This document shows, piece by piece, positions 51,968 through 58,042 of a DNA stretch of 64,000 nucleotides (the stretch's first letter is position 1; each line of letters starts with the position of its first letter). The DNA comes from UBA6220 sp041650375 (GTDB lineage Bacteria; Patescibacteriota; Minisyncoccia; Minisyncoccales; Minisyncoccaceae): contig JBAZLH010000002.1 in assembly GCA_041650375.1 (NCBI GenBank), forward strand, positions 117,929 through 181,928, in the 5' to 3' direction. The translations under genes were made by a program, and so were the position numbers. The notes beneath the pieces were generated by a model. It made no database searches. It saw only the letters and a program-made list of their open reading frames with translations, and was not told where the DNA came from.

Positions 51968-52563
51968 TTTTTGAATAATTTAGGTTCAGTTCCTTTTAAT
52001 AATCGTTGAATGTTCTCGCGATGCGCCCACCAAATAATCAAAACATAAAAAATTCCAAGCGTTACATATATATAGGAATGGGTATGGTACCAAAAAATAA
52101 AAGGAACAATAATGAAAATAATAATATTGGTAAGGCTCATTGTTTGGATTAAGAGTAAGGCGATAATCCAGATTCCAAGCAAAACGAGTGCCCATTTCCA
52201 TCCCATTACCATAATAATTGAAGCATAAATTACAGATACGCCCTTGCCGCCTTTGAATTTTAACCAAACCGGAAAGATATGCCCGAGTACGGGAGCAATG
52301 CTTATTAATGCCAATTGCCAGTCCAGTTGAAAATAAAAACTTCCTATATATATAGGAAGCACCGCTTTGGCAATGTCCAAGGCGCCAACCAAGATTGCGT
52401 ATTTTATTCCCAATGATCGGGAAACATTAGTGGCTCCGATATTGCCACTTCCCCGTTTTCTTATGTCTATGTTCTTGGTTTGTGAGATTAAATAACCAAA
52501 AGGGATTGAACCGAACAGGTAGCCCAGTAAAATTAATAAAAATAAAATGAGTTGGCTTTGCAT
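51964..52563 (-). CDS. plsY: Canonical PlsY glycerol-3-phosphate acyltransferase (copy 3)
   Basis: This 199-residue PlsY has the textbook motifs: GSIPFGYLIS, RGSGNIGATNVSRSLG, ALDIAKAVLPI and GHIFPVWLKFKGGKGVS. It makes lysophosphatidic acid from acyl-phosphate and glycerol-3-phosphate. Length is typical. Its TGA stop overlaps the start of the CarS-like gene (ATGA), and its start is 8 nt after yraN. As the best-conserved of three paralogues, it is the most likely housekeeping enzyme. Confidence 0.95.
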   Translation of the reverse strand: MQSQLILFLLILLGYLFGSIPFGYLISQTKNIDIRKRGSGNIGATNVSRSLGIKYAILVGALDIAKAVLPIYIGSFYFQLDWQLALISIAPVLGHIFPVWLKFKGGKGVSVIYASIIMVMGWKWALVLLGIWIIALLLIQTMSLTNIIIFIIVPFIFWYHTHSYIYVTLGIFYVLIIWWAHRENIQRLLKGTEPKLFKK

Positions 52564-52571
52564 TGTTTGAA

Positions 52572-52982
52572 TTAATATTGTTTATCCTCAACGGCATTCT
52601 CATAATGTTTGATGAGCGCCTTTTTATTGTTGAGGTCTATGACAATAGTAATTATATCAATTTGCCTCTCTGTGGTCAAAGATAGTTTATTGTTTTTAAG
52701 CCAAAATTCAGCCATTATTTTTAAACGGTTTTTCTTTTTTTGGTTTATTTTGCTCGTGAGGGGTATTCCTACTCCCCTGCTTTTTCTCTTAGCCTTAACC
52801 TCAATAAAAATATAAGTCCTTTCTTTTTTGGCAATCAGATCAATCTCCCCTATTTTTTTATGGGTAATATTGCTGATTAAGCTGTAATTTCTGTCCAAGA
52901 TTTTATATCTTTTTTTGAGTAAGTATTTTTCAGCTATTAATTCCCCTATTTGCCCGATATTTGTTGTGGAATATTCAATCAT
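52572..52982 (-). CDS. yraN: YraN family (UPF0102) nuclease-fold protein
   Basis: This 136-residue protein shows GQIGELIAEKYLLKKRYKILDRNY, then KIGEIDLIAKKERTYIFIEVKAKRK, the GEID(L/I)I...(F/V)VEVK motif of the PD-(D/E)XK-like UPF0102 family. Biological role is not settled; it may act in DNA processing or uptake. It is the first gene of the minus-strand lipid operon and borders the proposed origin region. Confidence 0.9.
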   Translation of the reverse strand: MIEYSTTNIGQIGELIAEKYLLKKRYKILDRNYSLISNITHKKIGEIDLIAKKERTYIFIEVKAKRKSRGVGIPLTSKINQKKKNRLKIMAEFWLKNNKLSLTTERQIDIITIVIDLNNKKALIKHYENAVEDKQY

Positions 52983-53168
52983 TAGTAATAATTATATTGC
53001 AAACTGGACAAAATGGCAAAATATTGTATGTCCACAATCCAATTTTAATGGACATTTGAGCGTTATAAAGGATATTATTGTGGACATGGTGGACAACTTG
53101 GTGGACATAATCGTGTCCACAATTGTCCACAATAATGTCCACTTGTCCACATATTTGTCCACAATCAG

Positions 53169-53194
53169 TCTTAGTGGACATAGTGGACACAATT
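53169..53194 (+). repeat. 26-bp direct repeat, copy 1 (two AGTGGACA units)
   Basis: It is identical over 26 nt to 53485-53510. Each copy contains two one-mismatch DnaA-like octamers 9 nt apart, next to an AT-rich region. Confidence 0.85.
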
Positions 53195-53376
53195 ATAGGC
53201 ACAGTTCATCAAATTAAGGCATATTTTATGTCCACAAAGAGAAATAATAAGATAAAAATTAGTAATATTTTCTCTTTAATAGAGTTTTATTAAATTATTA
53301 GTTTGGTTAAAGTTATTGATTTTTAAAAATTAAAAAATAACATTATAGGTTTATTATGTCGCACAATATTATAAAT

Positions 53377-53400
53377 TTACGTATTTAAGCGACGAATGAT
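53377..53400 (+). repeat. 24-bp inverted repeat, left arm
   Basis: The last 18 nt (ATTTAAGCGACGAATGAT) recur exactly in inverted form at 53966-53989; over 24 nt the arms differ at two positions. They enclose three of the four parS-like sites. Confidence 0.85.
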
Positions 53401-53484
53401 TTGTTGTTTTTGAGAAAATAAAATATTTCTAAAAACTAATTATGCTAAAAATAGTACATTATTTCAATTAATAATATAGATATA

Positions 53485-53510
53485 TCTTAGTGGACATAGT
53501 GGACACAATT
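53485..53510 (+). repeat. 26-bp direct repeat, copy 2
   Basis: It is identical to 53169-53194 and directly continued by an exact TGTGGACA (53510-53517). Confidence 0.85.
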
Positions 53511-53528
53511 GTGGACATAAAGTAAAAA

Positions 53529-53544
53529 TGTTCCACGTGGAACA
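53529..53544. other. parS-like site 1
   Basis: This is the perfect palindrome TGTTCCACGTGGAACA. It matches the ParB-binding consensus TGTTTCACGTGAAACA except for symmetric C/G changes that also occur in known parS sites. Confidence 0.8.
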
Positions 53545-53570
53545 TTAAAAAAGGATAAATTTTTACAAAA

Positions 53571-53586
53571 TGTTCCACGTGGAACA
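53571..53586. other. parS-like site 2
   Basis: This is the same perfect 16-bp palindrome, 42 nt from site 1 start to start (four helical turns). Confidence 0.8.
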
Positions 53587-53683
53587 CATAATTTTATTAT
53601 TTTTTAATTTTTGTAGGGTTAAATCATTAGTTATTTTTAGGGGTAATGAGTATTTTTTTGAAAATGAAATTATTAAAAAACAT

Positions 53684-53971
53684 ACATCATTAATGATTTG
53701 TTTTTTATTGGCAATGATTTTTTAAAAAAGCCACAAAATGATGTGTTGTTTCAAGGGAAGTAAATATTTTTTAAAATATAATTTGGTCAAAAAAGCAACA
53801 TCATTTATAATTAAGAAAACTTGGTGAATAAAAATCAAATTTTGGGATGGTGTTCCACGTGGAACATTATAAAAACAAAAATAATTATATAAATATAATT
53901 AAAATGATATTTTATTTTTAGAGAAACAATGTTTTAAAAAATTATGAATAGTCTAAAAAAGACACATCATT
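53684..53971. repeat. Iterated ACATCATT motif in the AT-rich zone
   Basis: ACATCATT starts at 53684, 53798 and 53964, and inverted at 53737; a related inverted AATGATTTGTTG lies at 53395. Most copies are preceded by an A-run, so they look like an iteron for a binding protein. Confidence 0.5.
53851..53866. other. parS-like site 3
   Basis: This is the same perfect palindrome TGTTCCACGTGGAACA. Confidence 0.8.
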
Positions 53972-53989
53972 CGTCGCTTAAATGCGTGA
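53966..53989 (-). repeat. 24-bp inverted repeat, right arm
   Basis: This is the inverted partner of 53377-53400 with 22 of 24 matches. Confidence 0.85.
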
Positions 53990-54036
53990 ATAAAGAATAT
54001 TAATTGATTGCAAGAGAGGGGAGCAGTTATTTTTTA

Positions 54037-54052
54037 TGTTCCACGTGGAACA
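54037..54052. other. parS-like site 4
   Basis: This is the fourth perfect copy, lying outside the inverted repeat and 78 nt from tRNA-Val. Confidence 0.8.
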
Positions 54053-54129
54053 TTTTGATATTATAAAATATTTTAATTATTTTGTAAATATAAAAGCTGC
54101 CCCCCTGGGCAGCTTTTGATTGAAGCGGG

Positions 54130-54201
54130 TGGATCCGACGAGAATCGAACTCATATTGCTGCTGTGTGAAAGCAGTATTTTAGCCATTAAATTACGGATC
54201 C
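54130..54201 (-). tRNA. tRNA-Val (anticodon CAC)
   Basis: On minus, GGATCCG pairs with CGGATCC. The anticodon stem CTGCT/AGCAG encloses TTCACAC (U33, anticodon CAC), and the T-arm is ATGAG-TTCGATT-CTCGT. The D-arm is weak (ATTT/AAAT). CCA is not encoded. A Glu reading (TTC) would need an unpaired stem, so Val is preferred. Confidence 0.82.
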
Positions 54202-54246
54202 GGTTGTTATTATATGGAAAAGTGGGAGGAAGAATTATATTTATTA

Positions 54247-54558
54247 CTATACAGCTTTCCAAATATTATTAATTAATTTCATTTTTTTGCTAATTGTCCA
54301 TCCTTTTATCTGTTTTCCACGGCGTCGTGCGGATAACAATGAATTAGGGGTTTCAAAATAGACGAGCATCACGGGTCTTCGCGCTCTTGTCCAAGCAGCC
54401 GCCTCTCCTGAATTATGTTCATTTATTCGGTTTTTTAGGTTTATTGTTGAGCCACAATAAATGCTTTTATCAGAACATAGTAATAAATATGTATAAAAAT
54501 TTCCTTCGACAGGCTCAGGGCATTCGACTTCTTTTATTGTAGGCAATCTAGTTTTCAT
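54247..54558 (-). CDS. GIY-YIG nuclease-domain protein (UPF0213-like) with REP-derived N-terminus
   Basis: This protein is 103 residues from the ATG at 54558; a longer frame to 54666 would run into tRNA-Pro and is rejected. The domain reads FYTYLLLCSDKSIYCGSTINL, KNRINEHNSG and TRARRPVMLVYFE, the small single-domain UPF0213 type of GIY-YIG nuclease. The GIY-like strand is YTYLL. The residues before it (ECPEPVEGNF) come from a DNA motif, CCTTCGACAGGCTCAGGGC, that is a widespread REP-like palindrome half. The original start may therefore have been replaced or extended by a repeat insertion. It lies among three tRNA genes; function is unknown. Confidence 0.75.
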   Translation of the reverse strand: MKTRLPTIKEVECPEPVEGNFYTYLLLCSDKSIYCGSTINLKNRINEHNSGEAAAWTRARRPVMLVYFETPNSLLSARRRGKQIKGWTISKKMKLINNIWKAV

Positions 54559-54618
54559 TGTGGTTATTGGTCGAAGACCATGAGCGAAGTGCTCTTCAAG
54601 AGCACGAAGTCGAATGGT
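54507..54618. repeat. REP-like repeat sequences at and upstream of the GIY-YIG start
   Basis: CCTTCGACAGGCTCAGGGC (about 54507-54525) and, upstream, GTGCTCTTCAAGAGCAC (about 54589-54605, self-complementary) flanked by GAAGTCGAATGGTC / GGTCGAAGACCATGAGCGAAG are typical of dispersed palindromic repeats. One part is inside the predicted coding start. Confidence 0.6.
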
Positions 54619-54688
54619 CGGGATGCTGGGAATTGAACCCAGATTACAGACTCCCGAAGCCTGCATAATGCCTTTATATTACATCCCG
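54619..54688 (-). tRNA. tRNA-Pro (anticodon CGG)
   Basis: On minus, CGGGATG pairs with CATCCCG (C1-G72 as in other proline tRNAs). The anticodon arm CAGGC/GTCTG encloses TTCGGGA with CGG, and the T-arm is CTGGG-TTCAATT-CCCAG. CCA is not encoded. Confidence 0.9.
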
Positions 54689-54694
54689 TATTAT

Positions 54695-54821
54695 TGTGGA
54701 CACGATTGTGGAAAAATAGTGGACATTCTGGACATCTTAGTGGACAATTGTGGACACAAATGTGGACATAAAATGTCCACAAAAACTAAATTTATGTCCA
54801 CAAAAATGCCTTAGTGGACAA
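54695..54821. other. Second DnaA-box-like cluster between tRNA-Pro and tRNA-Ala
   Basis: Exact octamers TGTGGACA start at 54695, 54749 and 54761 and TGTCCACA at 54774 and 54795, with one-mismatch TAGTGGACA copies near 54718, 54739 and 54813. The whole tRNA-Pro to tRNA-Ala spacer (about 160 nt) is made of them. Short overlapping reading frames here only reflect the repeats. Confidence 0.7.
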
Positions 54822-54848
54822 ACATGCTTATTTTTTTTGGATAAGCAG

Positions 54849-54919
54849 TGGACCCGAGGAGAATTGAACTCCTATCTCTACTATGCGAAAGTAGTATTAT
54901 ACCGTTTAACTACGGGCCC
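54849..54919 (-). tRNA. tRNA-Ala (anticodon CGC)
   Basis: On minus, GGGCCCG pairs with CGGGTCC and includes the G3-U70 pair that marks alanine tRNAs. The anticodon arm CTACT/AGTAG encloses TTCGCAT with CGC, and the T-arm is AGGAG-TTCAATT-CTCCT. CCA is not encoded. Confidence 0.92.
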
Positions 54920-54931
54920 CGAAAAGTAAAA

Positions 54932-56437
54932 TTAAACCCAGTATTTGCCTTTAATCTTTTTATTTTGCTCAGTTTCCAGTAAAGACTTCTGTTCACGTGC
55001 TTCGTCGCGTAATTCCACCAGCTGGGCGTCGCTTAAAATAGAAAGTTCTTTAGATTTGGCTTGAAGAAACTTTTTTGTATTATTTTTCGGGTCTTTCAAT
55101 ACTTCTTCTAACAAAATATCAAGGATTTGTCCAATTCTTGGACCCGGAGAGATGTTTAACAGGCTCATCAAATCTTGTCCGTTTATTTTCAGCATTTTCA
55201 CGGAAATTGGATCTTGTGAGACCTTGTCAATCATATATTTTAAATGCCTTAACTTATAAGGTTCGGCTTTCGGGCAGCCGGAACCGATGCGATCCGCCAT
55301 TCGCAATTTTAGTAAATCTTCCATATTTTCCTTGCCAACGTTTTTAATCAGGCGGCGGATTGAAGCTTCCTTAACCTCGTCTACATTGTAATAAAAGAGA
55401 TGATATCTTACCAAGGTAATGATTTTTTCCGTTTCTTTATTGGGGAAATGCAAACGTTCCAGTATTTTTTTTGCCATTTTTGCGCCCATCATTTCGTGGT
55501 TGTAAAACGTGGCGTTTACGCCATTGCCGCTTTTGGTTCTGGGCTTGCCAATGTCGTGCAACAAAGCGGCCAGACGGATGGGGAAGTCAAAGCTCTTTTT
55601 TGCGGTAAAATCCAGGGATTCCAAATTATGTTTATAGCAATCATAAACATGGTGTTTGTTTTGCGCCACGTCGCAACCTTCTAATAGTTCCGGAATAATA
55701 TATGCCAAAAGTCCGCTTAAACGCAGAGATTCAATGCCTTTAGCCGCGTTTTTACTATTGATTATTTTAATCAGTTCGTCACGCAAGCGTTCTTTGGATA
55801 CTTTTTCCAAAAGTTTGTTATTTTCTAGAATGGCTTGCCAAGTATCTTCTTCAATAACCCAATTGTCTCCAAGGGTTGCTTTAAATCTGATGGCGCGCAT
55901 CATGCGCAAGGCGTCCTCGCAAAATCTTTCTCTTGGGTTTCCGACAGCGCGGATAATATGTTTTTTTAAATCAGTTTGGCCGCCAAAAAGGTCAATAATT
56001 TCAAATTTTTGTTTGCCCGACAGAGGAGACAAAGCAATGGCGTTAATGGTAAAATCCCTTCTTTTTAAGTCTTCTTCAATGGTTTTTGACCATTCGACTT
56101 TGTCCGGATGCCGGCTGTCGGAATAACAAGATTCGGAGCGATAAGTGGTTATTTCCACAATATCATATTGCGGTTCTTTCTTGTTTTTTAGCAAAAAAGC
56201 CACACCCACGGTTCCAAAATCGTTTTCATAAAAGGTTTTAATATCCAATTTTTGGAACACTTGTTGGGTTTCTTCAGGCGTTGCCGAGGTGGCGATATCC
56301 CAATCCGAGGGTTCAACGTTCCTTAAATAATCCCGAGCGCATCCGCCCACAATAAAAGCTTTGAAGCCGTTATCTTCAAGGGCTTTAATGCAGAACAAGA
56401 TGTTTTTGGGGATCTTAATTTTTTGAGCCAATGCCAT
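54932..56437 (-). CDS. cca: CCA tRNA nucleotidyltransferase with HD domain
   Basis: This 501-residue class II nucleotidyltransferase adds CCA to tRNA 3' ends. It shows FIVGGCARDYLRN and DWDIATSATPEE (metal-binding Asp pair), RRDFTINAIAL, and EDALRMMRAIRFKATLG, the standard head and neck motifs. The HD phosphohydrolase domain LAALLHDIGKPRTK and YNHEMMGAKMA follows. All five tRNA genes in the window lack CCA, so the enzyme is essential here. It is the only gene on minus to the right of the proposed origin. Confidence 0.94.
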   Translation of the reverse strand: MALAQKIKIPKNILFCIKALEDNGFKAFIVGGCARDYLRNVEPSDWDIATSATPEETQQVFQKLDIKTFYENDFGTVGVAFLLKNKKEPQYDIVEITTYRSESCYSDSRHPDKVEWSKTIEEDLKRRDFTINAIALSPLSGKQKFEIIDLFGGQTDLKKHIIRAVGNPRERFCEDALRMMRAIRFKATLGDNWVIEEDTWQAILENNKLLEKVSKERLRDELIKIINSKNAAKGIESLRLSGLLAYIIPELLEGCDVAQNKHHVYDCYKHNLESLDFTAKKSFDFPIRLAALLHDIGKPRTKSGNGVNATFYNHEMMGAKMAKKILERLHFPNKETEKIITLVRYHLFYYNVDEVKEASIRRLIKNVGKENMEDLLKLRMADRIGSGCPKAEPYKLRHLKYMIDKVSQDPISVKMLKINGQDLMSLLNISPGPRIGQILDILLEEVLKDPKNNTKKFLQAKSKELSILSDAQLVELRDEAREQKSLLETEQNKKIKGKYWV

Positions 56438-56750
56438 ATGGTTTGATTTTAGTATAAAACAGGCTACTTGACAACCGACCGTGTTCTGTTAAAATGGCAA
56501 CAAAGAAAGGATTTTACTGATTGATCGGATTGATTCCGGTTTTTTTTATACGATTCTACGAATAAGCGGAGGCGATATAAAAGGTTTCCCGCTTTGCGGG
56601 ATCCTCACTAACTCAATCCGGATTACCGGAAGAGTTGGTGGGAGCTACATATATATACCGTAATTCTTACCAATAATAATTGTAAGGAATAGGTAGGCGT
56701 CTGATAGTGGGGGAGAACAACAATAAACATAATAAGTTAACAACAAGAAC
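56438..56750 (+). promoter_or_regulatory. Promoter and long structured leader of nusA
   Basis: TTGACA (56468-56473) and TAAAAT (56490-56495), spacing 16, form a promoter. The about 250-nt leader has CGGA-TTGAT-TCCG followed by eight T (about 56527-56550), an attenuator-like site. A strong CCCGC-TTT-GCGGG hairpin (about 56589-56601) and AACTC..CCGG-ATTA-CCGG..GAGTT (about 56609-56635) follow. Normally rimP precedes nusA; here there is none. No known riboswitch is recognised. NusA itself favours pausing and termination, so feedback on its own leader is a natural idea. Confidence 0.55.
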
Positions 56751-58025
56751 ATGGATTTTCAATCATTTTTATCTGCCATAACGCAGATTGCAGAAGAAAA
56801 AGGCCTATCGCAAGAACGAGTGCTGGAAACAGTTGAGCACGCGCTGGCTTCGGCTTATAAAAAAGAATACGGTAAAAAAGGGCAGGTGATTAAAGCCAAG
56901 ATTGATTCCAAGAACGGTAAGGTTAATTTTTGGAGAACGAAAACAGTCGTAGACGATACAATCGTTTATATTCCTGAGGTGGTGGAATCTGTTGAAAGCG
57001 AAGAACCGAAAGAAGAAGAGGAAAAGGTTATTTTTAATTTTAAAATCAAGGACAGCTATAGGCCAACGGAGAAAGAGCTTAACACCGAAGAAACTAATTT
57101 GGTAAATGAAACCGAAAGGCGTGTAAGATATAATCCGGAAAGGCATATCTTAATTGAAGAAGTTGAAGAGCAAGGGTTAAAATTAAAAGTGGGCGAAGAG
57201 CAAACAATCCCGGTTGAACAAAAAGAAGATTTCGGCAGGATCGCGGCGCAAACAGCCAAGCAAGTTATTTTGCAAAAAATCAGGGAAGCGGAAAAAGACG
57301 CGGTATTGGAAGAATATAAATCTAAAGAAGGTGAAATTGTGAGCGGAATCGTGCAGAGAATTGAAGGTCCGAATATTTATTTTGATTTGGGAAAGAGCTT
57401 GGGAGTATTGCCCAAAGAAGAGCAAATCCGCGGAGAGTTTTATAAAGAAGGACAGCGTTTAAAGTTGTATGTTTTAAGGGTGGATTCCACTCCGAAAGGC
57501 CCGATTATTTTATTATCCCGCATTTATCCGAAATTGATTTCTAAATTATTTGAGCTTGAAGTTCCGGAAATTTCCGGCAATCAATTGGAAATTAAATCAA
57601 TTGCCAGGGAGCCGGGCAGCCGAACAAAGATTGCCGTGGCTTCTTTGGCTGACGGAGTTGACCCGATTGGCGCCATGGTGGGGCAAAGGGGAGTGAGAGT
57701 GTCCGCGGTTATTTCCGAATTGGGCGGTGAAAAAATTGATATTATTGAATACTCGGATAACCCGGCCAAATTCATTACCAATGCTTTATCACCGGCCAAA
57801 GTTATTGAAGTAAAAACATTGCCGCGAAACACAGCCTTGGTTGTCGTTCCGTCAGACCAACTATCATTGGCCATTGGCAAGGACGGGCAGAATGTCCGCT
57901 TAGCCGCCAAGTTGACCGGCTGGAAAATAGATGTAAAGAGCGACCAGGAACCGATTGACGCTATTTTGGCCGAGAAAGAAAAGGAAGAAGAAGCGGAAGA
58001 AGATGAAGCCAGCGCGGAAGAATAA
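56751..58025 (+). CDS. nusA: Transcription termination/antitermination factor NusA
   Basis: NusA binds RNA polymerase and nascent RNA to control pausing and termination. The 424-residue protein has the N-terminal polymerase-binding domain split by an acidic insertion (about 60-115). An S1 domain (GEIVSGIVQRIEGPNIYFDLG), KH1 (REPGSRTKIAVAS, GQRGVRVSAVISELGGEKIDI) and KH2 (AIGKDGQNVRLAAKLTGWKIDV) follow. The tail is acidic. The insertion includes VESEEPKEEEEKVIFNFKIKD, unusual relative to E. coli or Bacillus. tig follows after 17 nt. Confidence 0.95.
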   Translation: MDFQSFLSAITQIAEEKGLSQERVLETVEHALASAYKKEYGKKGQVIKAKIDSKNGKVNFWRTKTVVDDTIVYIPEVVESVESEEPKEEEEKVIFNFKIKDSYRPTEKELNTEETNLVNETERRVRYNPERHILIEEVEEQGLKLKVGEEQTIPVEQKEDFGRIAAQTAKQVILQKIREAEKDAVLEEYKSKEGEIVSGIVQRIEGPNIYFDLGKSLGVLPKEEQIRGEFYKEGQRLKLYVLRVDSTPKGPIILLSRIYPKLISKLFELEVPEISGNQLEIKSIAREPGSRTKIAVASLADGVDPIGAMVGQRGVRVSAVISELGGEKIDIIEYSDNPAKFITNALSPAKVIEVKTLPRNTALVVVPSDQLSLAIGKDGQNVRLAAKLTGWKIDVKSDQEPIDAILAEKEKEEEAEEDEASAEE

Positions 58026-58042
58026 ATTAATACAACACATTA

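Larger units (their letters stand above)
52983..54052. other. Candidate replication origin and partition locus (oriC/parS)
   Basis: No gene lies in this stretch. Exact TGTCCACA octamers start at 53029, 53114, 53124, 53144, 53156 and 53229, with the inverse at 53079 and 53510. One-mismatch copies lie between (GTGGACA pairs near 53091, 53100, 53173, 53182, 53489, 53498). With the preceding T several read TTGTCCACA, the DnaA box used by high-GC Gram-positives and one base from TTATCCACA. A very AT-rich part (about 53237-54070) holds four 16-bp parS-like palindromes. Such a group (boxes, AT-rich unwinding zone, parS) is what an origin should contain. Strand orientation of genes changes here. dnaA is 37 kb away. 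Confidence 0.72.

Noticed and set aside
52915..53217. Three overlapping short ORFs (plus and minus) across the octamer cluster
   Set aside because: Their residues (Val-Asp, Ser-Thr, Cys-Pro runs) simply translate the repeated TGTCCACA/TGTGGACA; no consistent frame or start signal.
54130..54201. tRNA-Glu instead of tRNA-Val
   Set aside because: A TTC anticodon would break the perfect CTGCT/AGCAG stem; the 7-nt loop with U33 gives CAC.
54559..54666. Longer start for the GIY-YIG gene
   Set aside because: The extension would encode part of tRNA-Pro and REP-like sequence.
54564..54814. ORFs across tRNA-Pro and the second octamer cluster
   Set aside because: They run through a tRNA gene and repeats; same artefact as above.
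53029..54821. CRISPR-like array
   Set aside because: Repeats are 8-9 bp, in both orientations and unevenly spaced, with no unique spacers of constant length and no cas genes.
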